Source: Halisarca cf. caerulea (taxonomy: Eukaryota > Porifera > Demospongiae > Chondrillida > Halisarcidae). From it: a stretch of 64,000 bases of DNA. Location: NCBI GenBank assembly GCA_963170055.1, contig CAUJGJ010000189.1, positions 2,520,401 to 2,584,400 on the forward strand, read 5' to 3'. A model generated the notes under the pieces. It worked only from the letters and a program-made list of their open reading frames with translations, was not told the origin of the DNA and made no database searches. Of this stretch, positions 25,701 to 59,788 are shown piece after piece. A program made the translations under genes and the position numbers. How positions within the stretch are numbered: the first letter of the stretch is position 1; each line of letters starts with the position of its first letter.

Positions 25701-27656
25701 AGCCAGTTGCTGTCTCTCAGATTTGTGTTGTAGAAATGCCCCCTGCCATATATGGCAAGTGGACCACCAGTTGTGTTCATCCACAGAAGGGAAGGTTGCA
25801 CAGCATTGACCACAAGCAGAGGTTTAGTGTGGTCCACTTCCAGTGAGGAGTTTGTGTCGTACAACACAAGTCTACGAGCATAGCGTGTGTTGCCAGCATT
25901 GTCCTGAGTCTTCAGAACTAAGGAGTAGGGCCCGTCCATGGCAAGGGATGTTGTGTTGGAGTAGAACTGGATACCCGTGTGAGCAAAGGACAAATGTGAC
26001 ACAACATCTAGGGGGTGTTCCCTCAAGACCCCGCCCATTTCCATCATGACCCGAACTTCTAGTATGTAGCCCTGTACCTCGGAGGGTGTGTCACTATAAC
26101 CTCCCCACACTACCTGAATGTCAACATCCTCCCGAAGGAAAGAGGTGTGTACATTCAAGATGGGCTGTTCTGCTAGGCAGATGATGGACGTCTGAAGAGA
26201 GCAGTGAACAGGAGGTAGGAGATCCACCACATAGTTAGCTGTGCCTGTGTAAGGACTGCCAACATAATACTCTCTAAAGACAGAACCATAGTCAAAGTTG
26301 GTGATATCCAGATAGCCACCATTTTCCGCTGTGACCTTCACAGAGAAGAGATCCCCATGGAAGACATTCTCCTGAAGGTCATACAAGGAAGGAGTGCTTG
26401 TGCAGGAAGTAGCTTGTAGAGGTCTGTCACCGGAGATATTGTGCGTGGAACACTCGTAGCGACTGCGAACAGCTACAGCAGTTGGATCTAAAGGAACGGG
26501 TCACAAATATTATAAGTATACTGATAACAGATAGTCATGTGACAGTCATATGACTCACTGGAGGCTCTGAAAATCTCCACTGTGACAAAGGTATCAGCCA
26601 CTCCTACACTAAATGCAGCAACAAAAGCTGGCATGCGAGGAGGTGTGTCCAGTCCCTGATAGATGGCCGTCCACTGTGCATCCAAGGAGAGAGGTAAGAA
26701 GTTGATGAAGACCGCATCAGATGTGGTGTTAGTGCACGATGTCCTAGCCATTGAGGTGTTACTGGAGACTTCAACGAAACACTCAAATGAATCCACAGAA
26801 GTAGCCACTGTAGAGTAGACGGGAACTAAAGTAACCATGGTAACATGATGGGGTCAGTAACACTCACTGTTGAGACAGTCCAAACCAGTAAAGCCTTCTT
26901 CACACTCGCATGTTGAAGTATGACCAGAACAGTTGCCAGGGTAACAATAGCTACCCAACCATGAGCAAAGTGGCGCACACTCATTGCCAAGGTTCTCATA
27001 GCCCCTCCTCCCTAGCCCTACCCCGTGATCAGATTCACACTCGATACACACCTGGTCCCCAGCACTACTGCACCTTGTATCAGAGCAGTGAGGTATGGCC
27101 GTGCATTCTAAGAGAAGACAGAGATTTGTTCTAAGAGTAAGTAGTGATTCTAGGTGTTACCACACCCACCAGTACAGTTGGGTGGGGCTCCACTCCACAG
27201 TCCAGTGCTCTGACACACCCTTGTGTTATTGCCTTCTGAGAGGTAGTATCCATGGTTACAAGAGAAGTGGACCACATCGCCATAGAGGAAGTCTTCTCCT
27301 AGTCGTGCACCGTGGACTGGTATCCCAGGATCACCACAGGAGACCTCAACGTCACAATACGTGTACCTCCATCTTCGATCACTGCAGGAGGGAGAGAGAG
27401 GGCCATGTGTCACAGCTTGAAAGCAGGCATTTTCCAGGACTTTACAATCTACGCTCTGAGTTTACATTGCTATGATCAATACCTAAGTATATGCTTACAC
27501 GTAGTCTCGCGTTGCTGGACCCAATCTCGCCATTGCATGGCAAGCATGGCAGCAAATAGCAGTGAGGATGGATCTGGCCATGTGAGATGAGCAAACAACA
27601 CACACACACACACACACACTTGCATGCACATGCATGACAACATGTACAGACATATG

Positions 27657-27737
<81 letters not shown>

Positions 27738-27751
27738 ACACACACACACGC

Positions 27752-27793
<42 letters not shown>

Positions 27794-28313
27794 GACTATA
27801 AACCTACTTAACGATGTGATCGAAAAAGCTCTCAACTCCTACCACAAACAGGTCTGGAGATGAGAGGGTTAAGTTGAGGTCTCTCCTCAGTTCGTTCTGC
27901 CACAATTTCTGTTGAACACAGTCCACGAGCGCCGCGTGTGGACGCTCGCAGCAAAGAGGTTGCCAGATGCGGTCACTGGCGGACGATGAGTGGGTGCTTT
28001 GGAATCCGGAGAGATAGCCGTTGTCCGGACAAAGATAACTGTTGATCGAACCGGATAGTGTGTTAATAGCTGCTTCCAAACGACAAGACGATGATACATT
28101 GATCAGTCCTCCGCTAGACCCGCAGGTATATCTCCAACGTCTGTCTGTGTCGGACAAAGAGAACTGAGAGAATACTCCGGTTATCGCTTGCTGTCCCGGG
28201 CACTGGAAAGTAAAGTCTTCCTGGAAATTATTTGCAAACTGGCAAGAAACCAGCTGTGCGCAAGTCAAGGAAGCTATGAAGCGCAAAAGCAACTTCTCTA
28301 CAGGCCGCGCCAT
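16731..28313 (-). CDS. Giant secreted modular protein: dermatopontin, sushi, EGF, FN3-like array, DUF642-like module
   Basis: Twelve exons with closing phases: 28313-27808, 27381-27170, 27107-26868, 26825-26559, 26487-25172, 25101-24724, 24658-24061, 23991-21824, 21759-21308, 21233-19663, 19594-17711, 17008-16731; 3,289 residues. Signal peptide (LLLRFIASLTCAQLVSC, cut near residue 25). Dermatopontin-type repeats about 26-180 (DFTFQCP, DRRWRYTC twice). Sushi domain about 183-239 (SCGDPGIP...GYYLSEG...LWSGAPPNC). EGF-type module about 240-319. Then roughly eighteen FN3-like beta units joined by DxTPP linkers (VDVTPP, MDTTPP, IDTTPP, VDLTPP), many with YxYSLGTxPGG and YYVTVxATN strands. A Cys cluster (about 2373, CLGHCTCGPRGERC) and a galactose-binding/DUF642-like module (about 2753-2905, RNPSFEEGN) interrupt the array. 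No transmembrane segment, so probably an extracellular-matrix or adhesion protein; no single named orthologue recognised. The 2.2-kb exon holds several units. Confidence 0.87.
17097..17520. repeat. 30-bp tandem repeat in the last intron of the giant gene
   Basis: About 14 copies of TAGCCCGCTAGATCACCACC plus ATAGTCTATG, one truncated. The transcribed strand is open across the array and reads as a DYGGDLAGY decapeptide repeat. Flanking exons join perfectly without it. Confidence 0.95.
27597..27792. repeat. (CA)n tract in intron 1 of the giant gene
   Basis: Several CA runs with CG/CA and AGAGAC interruptions fill the 426-base intron between exons 1 and 2. Confidence 0.95.
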
Positions 28314-28682
28314 TTCACCCGAGCAGCTCCTAGCGAGGGGGCGGGGCAGCAGGCTAATTTTGCCTTCGTGTCCAAGCGACCATCAATACAGAACAACAAT
28401 ATGGGAAATCCCCTTGCGACCGCAAACAGTACTTCGTCAGTACAGTATACCCCTCGGGCCGGGAAAAAATATATATCCAAAATACTCCATTATCTGCAAC
28501 AAAATATATTGGCTTGTATACAATGGGTATTAGAAACCGTATTTCTTTAAGTGCTATGCCAAAAGCAATAATAGATACAAGCCCTAAAATACTCCACTTA
28601 ATTGTGTGTCTTCTGGAATGTGTGATACTAGCAAGAGAATAATGAACTGTACACCAAACGATACGAATAATTATGTCAAAAA
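28314..28682. promoter_or_regulatory. Intergenic region: giant-gene promoter and ARIH2 3' end
   Basis: 369 bases between the ARIH2 stop and the start of the giant gene on the same strand. The start codon sits in a GGGTGAAATGGCGCGGCC context (YY1-like). The GC-rich part is at 28300-28360, the rest AT-rich. Confidence 0.4.
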
Positions 28683-33110
<4,428 letters not shown>

Positions 33111-33222
33111 TTTACTATTCTAACCGAACAAAACATTTCTGTGGGTTTTATACATACGTCAGTGGCCAATTCTAAAAATAGATCATTCCTAAAATAGTGA
33201 CAAGTTAGTCAGCATAAATCAT

Positions 33223-34500
33223 CTAATTGCTTCCTTCTTCTTCTTCCGGACTGACTGGCTCGAATTCCGGAATACTCCGCTCGACCGTGTACGCGGGATC
33301 TAAAGAGGCGGTGGTGGTTGGCTTTTTCTCGAGAGAAGGAAGAGAGGAAGCGAATGACGTCAGGGCTTTGGAAAGAAGGGATATGTTCGGATTAATAGCT
33401 GTGTCCAAATGCTGTTCACCAGTCGACTTCTTTGACTCTTGAACCTTCTTGTTTCTACTCAGGTATTCCTTTAGGCTCATCTGTGTAAAGTCAGAAGAGC
33501 ACCTTGGGGTTGTGTAGGACACAAGAAGAACTGATGGAAAAATTACCTTCTTTTTGACAGCTTGTGTTGATGGGTTGGCAGAGTCCTCACTAGGACTAGC
33601 ACACTGATCCACACCAGCATTCAGTTGTGAACTGTCTCGAGACAGCTCATCTGCACACAGCACATGCACAGTGCACATCACCATAGGACACACATACCTA
33701 CATGTATATACCAAAACAATAGGTACTACCTGCTCACCATCATTGTCAACAGCTTCAACTTTAAAAGATTCAAATGGACTAGAAGTGCCCCCTCCGTAGT
33801 GGTGTGGGCTATGGCTGGATGCTGCTGCTATGTGCGGACTTCCACTGGACATGTTTAGGGGACTGGATAACCAGTTGCCCCGCCTTGGTGAGGATGATGG
33901 GGGGGTATTTGGTGTCTTGGGTCCAGGCGGGAGGGAGGTGGACCCACTGGACAGTCTGTGCTCTCTTGAAAGAGATTTGACATCACTGAGACAGTCAAAG
34001 TCCTCATCATCAGAGAAATCTTCAAACAATGGGGATTGCCTCCCACCCCCGCAATCCTCCCCAGTAGGAAGCTGGGCAGATCGTTGAATCCTCCACTTCA
34101 TTGCTGTTCTCATCTTAACAGGTACTTCCCAGACAAAAGTTATGACAATAACAAAGCAGCAACAAGTGGAGTAGTGGCCAACACCCCTCCCTCCACTCCC
34201 CACTAAAGACAAGTAGTGACCAACACCCACCACCCCCCCCCCCCCCCCATAGACAAGTAGTGGGGACTGGCCAATACCCCTCCACTCTCCACTATAGACA
34301 AGCAGTGACCAACACCCCCGCCCCTCCCCCTCACTATAGACAAGCAGTGACCAACACCCCCACCCCTCCCCCTCACTACTGACAACTTCACTCACGAGTT
34401 GATATGTCTGCATTGCCTGATGTAACTTCTTCTTGATAGAACCTTCTAAGAAGCTTCTGTTATCGGATAAATACATTATCACATAAATGTTACATTGCTT

Positions 34501-34570
<70 letters not shown>

Positions 34571-37500
34571 CACACACACACACACACATCACACACTTTC
34601 TTCAAGGGTACAGTATCAACGGTTTGGTCCTGATTCTGCCCAATTGAGACATCACTATATCGGCTGTGGGACATCCAGCGTGCCAAGAGAATCTAACAGA
34701 TTAAATAAGAAAGAAGTCCTGCACTGGATGTATGCTGTGTGGAGAGGGAGATGGGCTGTGTGGAGAGGGAGATGGGCTGTGTGGAGAGGGAGAAGGGCTG
34801 TGTGGAGAGGGAGAAGGGCTGTGTGGAGAGGGAGATGGAAGTACTACCTTCAAAACATTCATTGTTGTCCCTAATTCTTGTCGAACCTAACTTTTTGCTC
34901 ATTTCCAGTCTAACTGTGATGAATTCCCAGCCATTCTAATTGTGTCATCTGACACTCCAATGTAGTTTGGTAGCAGAAATGACAAAATAAAAATGTCAAC
35001 TTCCCACAAGATTCAGCAAATTACTCATAAGTATCATAACAAAGGGGCCATTTGTCCTTGGGGACACAGAATCTGACTACAAGTAATGCTAAAGATGTCT
35101 TTTTAGTTTGTAAAGAAGAATGATCTACCTACATATTGCCCACGCTTGTTTCGGCTTGCCAAGGATTGGCTGGCATCTGGCATTATAAGGTTGATGAAGT
35201 TTGTTATGATAGAGCCATACGCATATCACTGTCAACTTTCTAACATTTGTCACGTACCGCATTTCAGTGTTTAGTATGAAAATTCTGTTTTTTTCTATAG
35301 AGCCAACAATTATTGTCAATTCCCTTCTAATAGAAAGAGGAAGTTTTGGTACACTAGGAACGGACGTACCTTCTTACAAGTCGAGGGAAAGCTGTTAAAG
35401 AGATATCCAGGGTCAGTGTACGGACCCACTTCAAATTCTATTTTTGGTTTGGGTCTGGGAGGTGGGCTAGGGGGCGGAGACAGGTGTAATGTTGGTGACA
35501 TCACAAGCCCAATGGAGTAGAGAGGAGAGGTTAACTCTGACTCTCCTGGAGAAATTGCATCATAGGTTCTGTCATTTGAAGCACTGTAAGAGGAGAGGAG
35601 AAGATCACAACACAGGACAGTTGGAGAGGAGGAATGTGCAAAGCTGGACTGACTTGTCATCTACTGACAACAAAGGAGGGCGGACTGAGCGCTTCCTGCT
35701 GTTTCTTGTTATGTCCATATCATCTTCCTTCTTGTCTTGTCTTCGTCTTGTGGAGGCCTCCATGGAGTTGAACATTTTTACGTACTGCTCCAGTTTCCTC
35801 TCCTCTCGAGACTACAGACAATACACACACATTTACCAATAGCCACGTACTTGAGTAGTCTAAGATCAATAACCTTCTTCTTCGAGGAGCGTTCACTGTC
35901 ACCTTCGTCTCCTTCTACCTGCATCCAAACAGAACCAGCAAATCACCTACTGCACATATCCACCTGTGAACAATTCTCTCAAGGAACTCACACACATATG
36001 TACATATGTACTTCACTACCTGTGCCACACCCACTACACATACACACCCACACTATCTATGCCACACCCACTACACATACACACCCACACTATGCCACAC
36101 CCACTACACATACGTACACACCCACACTACCTTACCACACCTACTATTCAAACCTCACCTCCTCGGAAGGTGCTGTGGGGGTGGAGACCACTGGGGAGTT
36201 GAGAGATGATGTTGTCCTCCTCCTCTTCCTAGTGTGTAGGGGAGTATCACCAGACAGCCTACCAGCACTATCCCGCTCCGAGAGCTTCTTCTTGCTTGCT
36301 CCTTTATCATTCACACCCTTCTCCAACAAGCATGATCGCTGACCACATGCACACTCCACTTGATAGTCACTGCATTAATGTCATACTCTAAACACAACAG
36401 ATACTAAATATAGAACAAACAGACTTGCATACCAATTGCTAAACTGGAAATCAAAAGGGAGTGTGACTTCCTCCCCAGATGAAATGGGTTGCATGGAGTA
36501 GAGTGCTAAGACCAAATCACTCTCGTTAACCAGAATATGCTGCAGCTACAAAACAAACACAAGCTGATGTAATACTCATCACCAGTTGCTAGACATCATA
36601 TTGTGTACCTCGCAGTTTGGAGAGCAAGACCGCCTGATAAACCTAGCAATGTTACCATGGTGACGTGCATCCACAACCAAGTCAATACCCGGAATCTTGT
36701 CATAGTAGTAGAGGAAGGGACATGGTCTAGAAGGAGGAAGGGAGGGAGAGGAGTGAGGTATAGGGTATAGGGTATAGGGTATTCTTATTTAACCTGGGGA
36801 ACCTTTAGCCAGAGGCTAATGTAAGTGGCACCCAGAAAAGAAAAGGGACAAAAGGCAAAAACAAAAACAACAAAGGGGGTGTACAAAGATTCAACAAAAG
36901 AGTTCGAGGTTTGCATTATGATGAAATGATAATAAAATGAATAGATGAGTAAAAATTATAAGTTTAGTCATTAGTGAATGGAATAAATTCAATCTGTAAT
37001 GAGATAAGATTATTGGTGCATGAGTATGAAAATAGTGTCTGATTGATGATATGTACAAAATCATATTGTCAATGAGTTATTCATTTAAAAAGTGATTTTC
37101 ACATAGTTTAGTGAACACCCGAAAGTCCGCACAGCATCGGATGTTATTTGGTAGTGATCGCCATAATGATGCGCCAACAAAACTAAATGCCTTCTGGCCA
37201 AGGGAAGTACGAAAACGTGGAAGGTTTAATTGTGAAGTAGAAGATGCTCGAGTATTATAATGAGAGGCTGGTGTGGAAAAAAGGTTGTTGAGATAAGTAG
37301 GTGATTGTAGAGATAAGCACTTATAAACAGTTTGGGCCAAATGTACTTTTTGTCTAGCACTAAGAGTTGAAACACCTAATTCTTTACGAGCAGAAGAGGC
37401 AGAATAATCTCTACGTTTGCGAAGGACAGTTCTACAAGCGAAGTTTAAAAGCGTTTCTAACCGATGACTATCCTGTTTGGTGCAAACAGACCACACACTA

Positions 37501-40302
37501 TCACAGTAGTCGAATAGAGGAAGAATGTACAATTTTAGATAGAGAAGAAGAAGAGGTCGGGGGAGAAACCAAGAGAGGCGATGTAGAAGGCTAAGACTAC
37601 GAGTGACCTTGTTACAAACAAAATCAATGTGATCACCCCAAGATAATGTGTCATTAACTATTACTCCTAGAAATCTGAACTTTTGAACCTGTTCTATGTC
37701 AACATTTTCTACCCTGAGGGCTAATCTGTCACTAACTTTTTTTCTAGCGGAGTGGATCAGCATGGTCTTGGTCTTAGAGATGTTTAGTTTAAGGCCATTT
37801 TTTGTAACCATACATTTGCTAGATTAAGAGTGAGTTGGAGGGATGAGTTTAGTTCCTGAATATCATTGCTAATTAGGAAAATGGTTGTGTCATCAGCAAA
37901 GAGTGAGGGAGAGAGGGAGGGGTTGTTGGAAAGAGAGAGGGAGTGAGGGAGAGGTACAGAGGTCTTTGGGTTAGAGGGACAGAGGGAGGAGGGAGAGAGG
38001 AAGGTGGAGGGAAGGGTTGTTGGGAGGAAGGTGGACGGAGGGAGGGGTTGTTGGGAGGAGGGTGCAGGGAGGGGTTGTTGGGAGGAAGGTGGATGGAAGG
38101 AGGGGTTGTTGGGAGGAGGGTGGAGGGGGCTAGGGGTTATTGGGAGGAGGGTGGAGGGAGGGGTTGTTGGAAGGAAGGTGGAGGGAGGTAGGGGTTATTG
38201 GGAGGAGGGTGGAGGGTGGGGCTGTTGGGAGGAGGGTGGAGGGGGTGGTGTTGGGAGGAGGGTGGAGGGGGGTGTTGTTGGAAGGAGGGTGGAGGGAGGG
38301 GTTGTTGGGAGAAGTGTGGAGGGAGGGGGAGCAGTGAAGGGAGAAACTCACCTTTCTTTCCACAAGGAAACACCAGGAACGCTCAGCTCAGCTGACACCA
38401 AATGCCGCAAAGTGTATTTACCCTACACAGAGAAAGAGTGGAGGTGAGTACAGTGAGAGTGGAGGTGAGAGTGAGGTGAGCACAGTGAGAGTGGAGGTGA
38501 GAGTGGGGTGAGCACAGTGAGAGTGGAGGTGAGCGTGGGGTGAGCGTGGTGAGAGTAGAGGTGAGCACAGTAAGAGTAGAGGCAAGCACAGTGAGAGTGA
38601 AGGTGAGCGTGGTGAGAGTGGAGGTGAGCATGGTGAGAGTGGAGGTGAGCACAGTGAGAATGGAGGTGAGCATGGTGAGAATGGAGGTAGGCATGGTGAA
38701 AGTGGAGGTGAGCATGGTGAGAGTGGAGGTAAGCGTGGTGAGAGTGGAGGTGAGCGTGGTGAGAGTGGAGGTGAGCATGGTAAGAGTGGAGGTGAGCATG
38801 GTGAGAGTGGAGATAAGCGTGGTGAGAGTGGAGGTGAGCATGGTAAGAGTGGAGGTGAGTGTGGTGAGAGTGGAGGTGAGCATGGTGAGAGTGGAGGTGA
38901 GCATGGTGAGAGTGGAGGTGAGCATGGTGAGAGTTGAGGTGAGCATGGTGAGAGTGGAGGTAAACATGGTGAGAGTGGAGGTGAGCAGGGTAAGAGTGGA
39001 CGTAAGAGTGGAGGTGAGCGTGGTGAGAGTGGAGGTAAGCGTGGTGAGAGTGGAGGTAAGCATGGTGAGAGAGGAGGTAAGCATGGTGAGAGTGGAGGTA
39101 AGCGTGGTGAGAGTGGAGGTGAGCGTGGTGAGAGTGGAGGTAAGCGTGGTGAGAGTGGAGGTAAGTGTGGTGAGAGTGGAGGTGGGCTAGCTAACACATA
39201 CTACCTTGTACTGCATGACCAAAGTTCCTGGCTCTATTGTGCTTTCTGTGACCACACCCTATACATTGGAGGAGTAACCATGACAATAAATCATTTTCAT
39301 TCCATAAAGTACACAGTGAGAAACCTTTCTCTGCTTCTGGACATCAACTACTACACACTTTGGCTGCCTCAACTCCTGGACAGACAGAGAAGACTGAAAG
39401 AGACATACAAAAAATTCAACACGAGACAAGAAACAAAGCACAGCCTAAGTTTGTACCCATCCACTGCCTACCTTTCCCATTGATGTAGCATCTACCTTGA
39501 CCTGAGCCAGTTTGAGCTGCACTAGAGCTTTCAGTTGTTCTGTAGTCCTACTGGATGTGACCACCTCGTAGGGGTCTGACCACGGGCTTGTGTTGCAATT
39601 CCACAGGTTATCTTCTTCCCCTGTGGGAGAGCCCCTATCTAGCATTAAACGGTGTGTTTTGCGGTTCTTGTTCAATTCTTCCTTTGGTTTCTTCTTCACT
39701 TCTTTGATACTCGTCTGGTGAAGTCAGGAAACAATATACCCCTTCTCACTCAGTAAAAAAGCCAAACTCACAAAGAAATTTACCCGTGCCAAAGGAGTCT
39801 TTTGTTTCCGTCTCTTCTTCCCAACCAACACACTGCTCTGGGGTGTTGGTGTCTGAGACAACTTCGCCTTGTTCGCCATCTTGTGAACATCATCATCACT
39901 CCCATCTAACAGGAGTGGAAACGAAACGAGTCAAATCTCTAGTCACTCTATAAAATAATTTCCCAACGGTACAGCAAACCTGCCAGTTCTTCTCTCTTCC
40001 TTAGCTGCAATGTCCTCGCTCTCTTCCTATCTACGTTCCTTGGGGAGCACTGCTCGCAAAGGTAGTTCTCTGGCAAGTTCTTGGGATCAACCTGAACGCA
40101 CTCGATATGTTGCCAAACGCTACAGTCATCGCAACATATCATGAAACCGTCGTCGTGTGTATAGCCGCTTAGAAAAGAATACATATACGTAGTAGGATAA
40201 ATATAAAATATCATTAGGCGAATAAAGTATACCTACTTACCAAATGCATCGCGTCACATAGTCCTCTTCCCATTCTTTACTTAATCCACTCTTCTTACTC
40301 AT
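33223..40302 (-). CDS. SETD5: SETD5/KMT2E (MLL5)-family chromatin protein, PHD + SET
   Basis: Eighteen exons with closing phases: 40302-40241, 40167-39980, 39905-39784, 39714-39472, 39393-39325, 39258-39205, 38422-38352, 36726-36609, 36545-36433, 36369-36159, 35918-35874, 35811-35654, 35583-35370, 34692-34612, 34456-34396, 34124-33738, 33650-33547, 33480-33223; 852 residues. PHD finger about 19-65 ([18 protein letters not shown], diagnostic of this family). SET domain about 229-365 ([39 protein letters not shown]) with a following Cys cluster. Then [14 protein letters not shown] helix, and near the C-terminus [15 protein letters not shown], both shared with KMT2E/SETD5. The canonical SET motif NHSC is RRSC here, as in KMT2E/SETD5, so methyltransferase activity is doubtful. 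Family members bind H3K4me3 and recruit HDAC complexes. The PHD finger sits at the very N-terminus. A LINE fragment interrupts the intron before exon 8. Confidence 0.94.
34200..34385. repeat. Minisatellite in SETD5/KMT2E-family intron
   Basis: Units of about 50 bases containing CTATAGACAAGCAGTGACCA and long C runs. Confidence 0.8.
34500..34595. repeat. (CA)n microsatellite
   Basis: About 35 CA units, then a short (CA)n with TCA breaks, next to the exon 34692-34612. Confidence 0.95.
34733..34840. repeat. Purine-rich 21-bp repeat in intron
   Basis: Five copies of GTGTGGAGAGGGAGATGGGCT. Confidence 0.92.
36785..37925 (-). mobile_element. 5'-truncated non-LTR retrotransposon (LINE), RT C-terminal part
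   Basis: On the minus strand, frame 37811-37077 gives about 244 residues typical of the region after the RT palm ([37 protein letters not shown]). Just upstream a second frame gives FADDTTIF, the catalytic YADD-type motif. The two are out of frame near 37810, so the copy is dead. The 5' side ends in a CCCTC-rich array, where it is truncated. The 3' end has a CCCCAGGTTAAATAAG stretch and a short (TATAGGG)n tail, as in CR1/L2-like elements. It is in the same orientation as its host gene. Confidence 0.85.
37910..38345. repeat. GA-rich minisatellite in intron
   Basis: Units of about 25-33 bases of type GGAGGGGTTGTTGGGAGGAG, polymorphic in length, directly upstream of the LINE 5' truncation point. 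Confidence 0.9.
38440..39185. repeat. 21-bp tandem repeat in the intron splitting the SET domain
   Basis: About 35 copies of GAGAGTGGAGGTGAGCATGGT. Every copy contains GAGGTGAG or GAGGTAAG, i.e. a sequence identical to a consensus splice donor on the plus strand, opposite to the gene. Confidence 0.95.
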
Positions 40303-40480
40303 CCTTCAAAGACAACCCGTACGTGCAAGCAATCGACGAGCCACCCGTACACTTGTGCAAGGATCACATCGGAGCAGCCATTTTCTTGTTAGAATTACCC
40401 TCACGTGACAAACACGCTGCCAAAATTGGCATTGTATAATCATAGATACTAGGTGGTTCTAGTATCTATGATTAATTGCA

Positions 40481-45193
<4,713 letters not shown>

Positions 45194-45469
45194 ACAGCAA
45201 GTTGCAGAAAAGCCTACGAGCCTGTAAAGAAAGGGATTCTGTTATTTTCTATTTGTGCGAAAGATGTCTTGCGCAATGTGCCCACGAAAAATGGCGGATA
45301 TGAGCAGAATTACTCTAGTATAGCCTATATTTGTGTATAAATACACATATTATTTATCAAAAGCGCATAGTGGCTTTTATTTACTACGCTTTAGTGGCGG
45401 CATAGTGGCTGCCAGGTTTTTTGAAGAAGAGGTGGAATGGTTTGACGTTTTCGAGTCTTTAAACATAGT
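45194..45469. promoter_or_regulatory. Shared head-to-head promoter, SENP8 and ataxin-7-like gene
   Basis: 276 bases separate the start codons. AAAAATGGCGGATATG at 45286-45301 matches the YY1 core and sits near the middle. No TATA box at the expected spacing. Confidence 0.55.
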
Positions 45470-50332
<4,863 letters not shown>

Positions 50333-51393
50333 CTGTCACATGTGTAAAAGCCAGTCACATGACTATCACATGGTAATCACTTGACAGGTTAGCAGATGTT
50401 ACATTGCCAACCACTTGTGGTTTGTACTGTGTTCCCATGACAACCTCATTGTTGTTTTATACTCTTCACATGTCCCTTTAAGAGATTTTGTATTTAGAAG
50501 ATTGGTCTTTGACATGTACACTTTTACTGCTCATGAATGTGATTATTGTAAAAGGTATTATATTATTATTATTATTATGATGTAATGTTATAATTGTTAA
50601 GATATTAAATTTTGATGAAATTCTTATGAATACAGTGAAGCCTGCTATTCATGGATACCTGTTAGTCTGGCCATGTATCTGGCCTTCAGCAGGCTGGTCC
50701 AGTCAGCTGTGACCCACGTACCTATGCAAGCACCAAGGGGGATCCCTTCCACTCCCGGTGCTTGTGTACATTTCCTCCCTTTACCCCCCCCCCCCCCCCC
50801 CCCAGTGCTTGTGTACATTTCCTCCCTTTACCCCCCCCCCCCCCCCCCAGTGCTTGTGTACATTTCCTCCCTTTACCCCCGGCACTTGCATATGTACGTA
50901 TACGGGTCACAGCTGGACTAGCAGGACTAGCAGGAGGCCAGACTAGGATTTTTGTACGATAAGTGAATGAAATAGTAAATGAGGGCACTCATGCATGTTG
51001 TTGATTATAATATAGTTAAATTATTGATTATTCAGTCATCATGGAATCCTGCTCACAATGCTCTCTAGCTCGATCCTGTTTATAGACGCTCCAGGTGCTT
51101 GGTGAGGAGATCGATATCCACACAAACATGTGATAGATGACCTGAGTAGGGAGAAACTTAATTTGCATCGAATCCAGTTTATGACCAATCCATACTGCTT
51201 TCCCTATTTATCTGATAGAAGGGTAGCTAGCCTCTTGTACGCAACTGTGGCAGGTGTTCCCAGTCCTCCAGATGTTGAAAATCAGTGGGGTGCAGGAACC
51301 GTTTTCAATGTCCCAACCTTGAGATTGCGACATTGCTCGCTGAATTTCGCAACATCAGAATAGGCGGAACATCCGATCACGTGATCTCCCGTC
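50333..51393. other. Intergenic region, ataxin-7-like 3' UTR to tetraspanin promoter
   Basis: Contains a TTATTATTATTATTATTA run near 50560 and, at 50757-50885, three 40-base units each ending in a long C run (poly-C of 15-17). From 51100 to 51390 the sequence is unique and should be the tetraspanin promoter. I see no gene in it. Confidence 0.5.

Positions 51394-59788
<8,395 letters not shown>

Noticed and set aside
27442..27835. Extra dermatopontin exon at about 27480-27550 (QWRDWVQQRE-like frame)
   Set aside because: Exons 28313-27808 and 27381-27170 already join in phase and complete a DRRWRYTYC repeat; adding the segment would break the frame.
33223..34566. A single 447-residue frame as one exon of the SETD5/KMT2E-like gene
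   Set aside because: The frame runs through a (GT)n tract, a minisatellite and an intron; phase analysis splits it into separate exons with normal donors and acceptors.
36755..36785. TATAGGG units as telomere-like sequence
   Set aside because: Only about four units at the 3' end of a LINE, where such short tails are usual.
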